Below the pieces are notes generated by a model. It searched no databases and had not been told where the DNA came from. It saw nothing but the letters and a program-made list of their open reading frames with translations. From Brevibacillus brevis NBRC 100599 (GTDB taxonomy: Bacteria; Bacillota; Bacilli; Brevibacillales; Brevibacillaceae): a stretch of 64,000 bases of DNA. The stretch covers positions 2,301,501 through 2,365,500 of the forward strand of contig NC_012491.1 of assembly GCF_000010165.1 (NCBI RefSeq). The letters run 5' to 3'. Positions 61,280-64,000 of this stretch are shown here, piece by piece. Each line of letters starts with the position of its first letter. Positions within the stretch are counted from its first letter, which is position 1. The translations under genes and the position numbers were made by a program.

Positions 61280-61312
61280 AAGGGCTGTGATTGTAGAATG
61301 GCAGCCTTTCTT
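61280..61312 (+). terminator. Possible weak terminator after copZ
   Basis: AAGGGCTG / CAGCCTTT stem (one G-U) followed by CTTAC. Weak U run, so read-through into the next gene is likely. Confidence 0.5.
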
Positions 61313-61367
61313 ACACCTAATGATTGACCGAATATTACGAATTCAATCACTCTAGGAGGAATGCCTT

Positions 61368-61994
61368 TTGAAGCGTGTACAGTTTGCCGTAAGTCCAGAA
61401 ATTCGTGTCGGCGGTTCTGTGCTTACTCCAGCAGAAATGGTGGTGATCGGTCAAATCGTTGGCGAGGATGCACAAATTGAACTTTCGATCTTTCAGCAGC
61501 TGATTATCGAGATGAATGAAGAGAAGGCTGAGGATGCCAAAAAAGCGCTGCGTGAGAAAGGCTTACACGTGTACGAAACGGGTTCTGTTGTGAAGAATTT
61601 GTCTGTCTGTTCTTTTTGCAAAGGAGCAGAGATTGAAGGGCTTGAGGCAGCGAGAAATTTGAATGATACGATTGCAGGGATGGCCGTTCCTTTTACGATG
61701 AGAGTCGGTTATACGGGCTGTCCAAATGCCTGTGGAGAGCCGTTGGTAAAAGATATCGGGATCGTCAAGCGAAAAGAAACCTTTGAAATCTACGTCGGAG
61801 GCCAATCGAAAACAATGGAGGCCAGAACAGCCGAGCTCCTGGTCGAGCAGGTGAAGGAAGAACAATTATCTTCCATCGTCCAAAGCATCATTTCACTGTA
61901 TCAGACGCAAGGGAAAAAGAGAGAAAAGTTTTTCAAGTTTGTCGAGCGATATGGATTGGAAAATGTCCGAAAAGAATTGGGGCTGTCTTCCTGA
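61368..61994 (+). CDS. Half-size nitrite/sulfite-reductase-like 4Fe-4S protein
   Basis: 208 residues, TTG start behind AGGAGG. The first 70 residues resemble the ferredoxin-like half domain of siroheme reductases ('EIRVGGSVLTPAEMVVIGQIVG', 'IELSIFQQLIIEM'). The rest carries 'VCSFCKGAEIEGLEAARNL' and 'VGYTGCPNACGEPLVKDIGIV', the second Cys pair in the usual CxxxC form, the first in a contracted CxxC form rather than CxxxxxC. Full reductases have two such halves. It may bind an Fe-S cluster and possibly siroheme as a homodimer, or be a non-catalytic redox protein. Between copZ and csoR. Confidence 0.78.
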   Translation: MKRVQFAVSPEIRVGGSVLTPAEMVVIGQIVGEDAQIELSIFQQLIIEMNEEKAEDAKKALREKGLHVYETGSVVKNLSVCSFCKGAEIEGLEAARNLNDTIAGMAVPFTMRVGYTGCPNACGEPLVKDIGIVKRKETFEIYVGGQSKTMEARTAELLVEQVKEEQLSSIVQSIISLYQTQGKKREKFFKFVERYGLENVRKELGLSS

Positions 61995-62030
61995 CAGGTG
62001 TTTGCGAGGTAGAGTAGAGGAGGAATTGCA

Positions 62031-62354
62031 TTGTCAAGTGCAGAATTGAACATTGTACAGTCTTGTCATACGTCTGATCGAAACAGTCATCACTCGGAAA
62101 AAACCAAGCAAAACTTGCAGGCGCGTCTTAATCGGATTGAAGGACAGATTCGCGGGATTAAAGGCATGGTGGAGAAGGATGCTTATTGTGATGATGTCTT
62201 GAATCAAATAGCTGCGGTACAATCCGCCTTAAATTCAGTAGGACGTATCCTTTTGGAAGGACATATGAAATCCTGTGTGATTGAACGCATCCAAGAAGGG
62301 GACAACACAGTCATTGACGAGCTGTTAACCACGATGAATAAGCTGATGAAATAA
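62031..62354 (+). CDS. CsoR/RcnR/FrmR-family metal-sensing repressor
   Basis: 107 residues, TTG start behind GAGGAGG. DUF156 helical fold 'QARLNRIEGQIRGIKGMVEKDAYCDDVLNQIAAVQSALNSVGRILLEGHMKSCV'. The copper ligands Cys-His-Cys are in place (Cys in DAYCDD, His and Cys in GHMKSC), so Cu(I) sensing as in CsoR is likely. An extra N-terminal segment with Cys and several His (about 1-25) precedes the fold. It probably represses through the operator at 60997-61011 and itself. Confidence 0.92.
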   Translation: MSSAELNIVQSCHTSDRNSHHSEKTKQNLQARLNRIEGQIRGIKGMVEKDAYCDDVLNQIAAVQSALNSVGRILLEGHMKSCVIERIQEGDNTVIDELLTTMNKLMK

Positions 62355-62379
62355 AAGCTTCAGAAATGAAGCTTTTTTA
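62354..62379 (+). terminator. Intrinsic terminator of the CsoR-family gene
   Basis: AAAGCTTCA / TGAAGCTTT stem with a four-base loop and U run. Confidence 0.88.
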
Positions 62380-62507
62380 TAATGGCGAAAATAAGAAAAA
62401 GTGTGAGCCCTCTCGACAGTAGTAGAGGGTTTTCGCGTTGGTTTTGTCCTATTTAGTTGGCGTAGGACATACTTTACAAGGAGGGGAATATACTCGGGGG
62501 TGGTATC

Positions 62508-63389
62508 TTGAGCGCGGTGTATCAGATCCTGATCTACGTCGGTTTTGCTTACGTTTGTTTCACATGGTTTATCTGGCGACGAAAGCAGGGTATCGATCAT
62601 ATGCAAGGCATGATGGGTACGATGTCTGTCAGTATGACGATTGGCTTGATCGGAGGGTTGATCTTCGGAGATGTTTACAGGGGAGACCTTTATGTATCCA
62701 CCATGTGGGGAATGCTGGCAGGTGGACTGTCTGGTTTTCTGCTAGGAGTTCCTCTGTCGATCCTGAGTATGGTAGAAGGCATCTTATCGGGCGTAATGGG
62801 CGGGATGATGGGTGCCATGCTGGGAGAGATGGTACCCAGTGAAAAAGTAGAGTCTCTCCTGTTTGTTTTCGTCATGCTCTTTACCGTATGTATACTGCTC
62901 GTAGCCAAGCTGATTGATTTTCATAAAAAAGAAACGAAGTGGTCCTCCTTTTTTCATCATCCAAGCACTCCAGCTATATTGCTCCTCGCTGTCTTCTTCT
63001 GGTATCAATCATTACCGTTTCCATCCCCGGCTCTTTTTGCTGGTGATCGCACGACAGAAATCAACCTCACAGCCGTCGACTTTTCCTATAAACCGAACCA
63101 ATTTACCGTTAAAAAAGATACGGAGATCAAAGTCGTCTTTCAAAATGATGGCAATGTAGAGCACGATATTCAGGTTGTTTCGTATGGGAAAATTGTAACG
63201 ATTTCAGAATCAAGCAGCGAACATCGTCATGGAGGAATGGCTAAGGACGTTGTACATTTGCACGCCAGACCGGGAGAGTCTGTTGAAACAGTGTGGAAGG
63301 CATTGGAGGAAGGAACCTACGAATTTTATTGTACAATCCCGGGACACAAAGAAAGCGGTATGATTGGGCGTTTGCAAGTGACGGGTTGA
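62508..63389 (+). CDS. Membrane protein with C-terminal cupredoxin domain
   Basis: 293 residues, TTG start behind CGGGGG. Five membrane segments in the first 165 residues, with several Gly/Met-rich stretches ('MQGMMGTMSVSMTIG', 'GVMGGMMGAMLGEM') that could carry copper. The C-terminal 115 residues form a cupredoxin with type-1 copper ligands: His in 'NVEHDIQV', then Cys, His and Met in 'YCTIPGHKESGM'. The domain would face outside. Position after copZ and csoR and the Met-rich helices suggest a role in copper handling or electron transfer; this is inference. Confidence 0.82.
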   Translation: MSAVYQILIYVGFAYVCFTWFIWRRKQGIDHMQGMMGTMSVSMTIGLIGGLIFGDVYRGDLYVSTMWGMLAGGLSGFLLGVPLSILSMVEGILSGVMGGMMGAMLGEMVPSEKVESLLFVFVMLFTVCILLVAKLIDFHKKETKWSSFFHHPSTPAILLLAVFFWYQSLPFPSPALFAGDRTTEINLTAVDFSYKPNQFTVKKDTEIKVVFQNDGNVEHDIQVVSYGKIVTISESSSEHRHGGMAKDVVHLHARPGESVETVWKALEEGTYEFYCTIPGHKESGMIGRLQVTG

Positions 63390-63515
63390 AGCAAAGGGGG
63401 AGGAAAATACCTTTCTTTTGCGAGCGTTTTTCTTTTTGGGGTAGCAATCACGCCTACTGGGTGGGCTGCATAGTGTAGTCATGAAGGAACAGACATTACA
63501 AGTTGGAGGAGGATA

Positions 63516-63749
63516 TTGGCATTGCATTCGCAAACACGCGACTACTTTCCGTACGTTGGTCCCTTCGATCCTTGTCCGCCAATTCGGGTGAAGACGTACC
63601 AGGTCCCCCCTCAGCTGTTCATGACATTTCAGCCGGAGAACTTACCACAATATAGCCCGATGGAAGCATTGAAATTAGGTACGTTATGGCCGGCACTTTT
63701 TAGCCCCTATGATCCCAGACTGAGTCATTTGGGGAGGGGGCACTCATGA
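63516..63749 (+). CDS. cotJA: Spore coat-associated protein CotJA
   Basis: 77 residues, TTG start behind GGAGGAGG. 'YFPYVGPFDPCPPIRVKTYQVPPQLFMTFQPENLPQYSPMEALKLGTLWPALFSPYDP' is the CotJA signature. It is a mother-cell inner coat protein made with CotJB and the Mn-catalase CotJC under sigma-E. Its TGA overlaps the cotJB start (ATGA). Confidence 0.95.
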   Translation: MALHSQTRDYFPYVGPFDPCPPIRVKTYQVPPQLFMTFQPENLPQYSPMEALKLGTLWPALFSPYDPRLSHLGRGHS

Positions 63750-64000
63750 CAGCTGAAAATAGATTCGGCGACGAACAATATTACGCATTGCTTGAACAGC
63801 TACAAGCGATCGATTTTGTACTAGTAGAGCTCAGTCTTTATTTAGATACGCATCCAACCGATCAGAATGCGCTCCAGCAGTTCAATGATTTAACGGAGCA
63901 ACGCTGGGTTTTGGCAAACGAATATGAGAAATTGTACGGGCCTCTGCAAAATCTTGGCCGTAGTTATTCAGGCTATCCGTGGCAGTGGAATGATGATCCA
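63746..64000 (+). CDS. cotJB: Spore coat protein CotJB (partial, runs off the window)
   Basis: 85 codons are visible, open to the end of the window. 'YYALLEQLQAIDFVLVELSLYLDTHPTDQNALQQFNDLTEQRW' and 'GYPWQWNDDP' are typical of CotJB, which is about 87-90 residues long, so only the last few codons are missing. ATG behind GGGGAGGGGG, overlapping cotJA. cotJC is expected next. Confidence 0.93.
   Translation, partial: MTAENRFGDEQYYALLEQLQAIDFVLVELSLYLDTHPTDQNALQQFNDLTEQRWVLANEYEKLYGPLQNLGRSYSGYPWQWNDDP

Noticed and set aside
62409-62468. Additional CsoR operator before the cupredoxin gene
   Set aside because: The inverted repeats there (CCCTCT/AGAGGG, GTCCTA/TAGGAC) do not fit the TACCC-N-GGGTA pattern; the first may be a weak terminator.
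62438-62842. Plus-strand open frame (134 codons) overlapping the start of the cupredoxin membrane gene
   Set aside because: Out-of-frame shadow; its product has the Arg/Gly/Asp-rich pattern of a shifted membrane gene.

Overview
The window is an ordinary chromosomal stretch of an endospore-forming, low-to-mid GC Firmicute, most likely Brevibacillus or a close relative in the Paenibacillaceae. The evidence is the set of sporulation and germination genes (SleB, CotJA/CotJB, a CotS-like kinase, Sda, a SpoVIF-like protein, YjcZ-type micro-proteins), strong Gram-positive ribosome binding sites, frequent TTG/GTG starts, and Bacillus-type regulatory signals (T-box, Fur, CsoR, RocR/sigma-54, cre). I see no rRNA, tRNA, insertion sequence, prophage or CRISPR array.

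Layout. 0-10 kb: a bifunctional homocysteine methyltransferase/MTHFR, a CotS-like kinase, a mismatch uracil glycosylase, an SDR reductase, an M32 carboxypeptidase, release factor 3, a GNAT enzyme coupled to an M24 peptidase, and an XRE-cupin regulator divergent from an MFS transporter. 12-17 kb: a Fur-controlled siderophore locus with two paralogous binding lipoproteins, a siderophore esterase, a DUF817 membrane protein and a Btr-like AraC/binding-protein fusion, but no permease. 17-29 kb: a sulfurtransferase, several small membrane proteins, a TPR protein, a NitT/TauT-type ABC operon, RNase Z, a YczE-type membrane protein, spore micro-proteins, a subtilase, and a DUF188-PAP2 pair. 29.6-32 kb: a LysR regulator divergent from an MFS transporter.

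32-40 kb is an arginine/ornithine catabolism island: an amino-acid permease, a RocR-like sigma-54 activator and ornithine aminotransferase (rocD). Both structural genes have a -24/-12 promoter and RocR-type palindromes. An AbgT-family transporter with its own sigma-A promoter and a cre-like site follows. Two items stand out here. One is a roughly 210-bp highly structured non-coding element with interleaved stems between the permease and the activator. The other is the unannotated checkpoint gene sda behind a cluster of DnaA boxes.

40-50 kb: a MalY-like lyase, glutaminase, YlaN, tandem T-boxes (probably Phe) in front of an NSS-family Na+ symporter, a Ca2+/H+ antiporter, SleB, a pyruvate-oxidase-like ThDP enzyme, an Asp23 protein, and an FtsW-type SEDS protein. 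50-61 kb: YugN, a CBS protein, a MerR-methyltransferase fusion, a nuclease lipoprotein, and a signalling run of one chemoreceptor followed by two large GGDEF-EAL proteins. 61-63.4 kb: a copper-linked group (CsoR-type operator, CopZ, a half-size siroheme-reductase-like protein, a CsoR-family repressor, a membrane-anchored cupredoxin). The window ends inside the cotJ operon.
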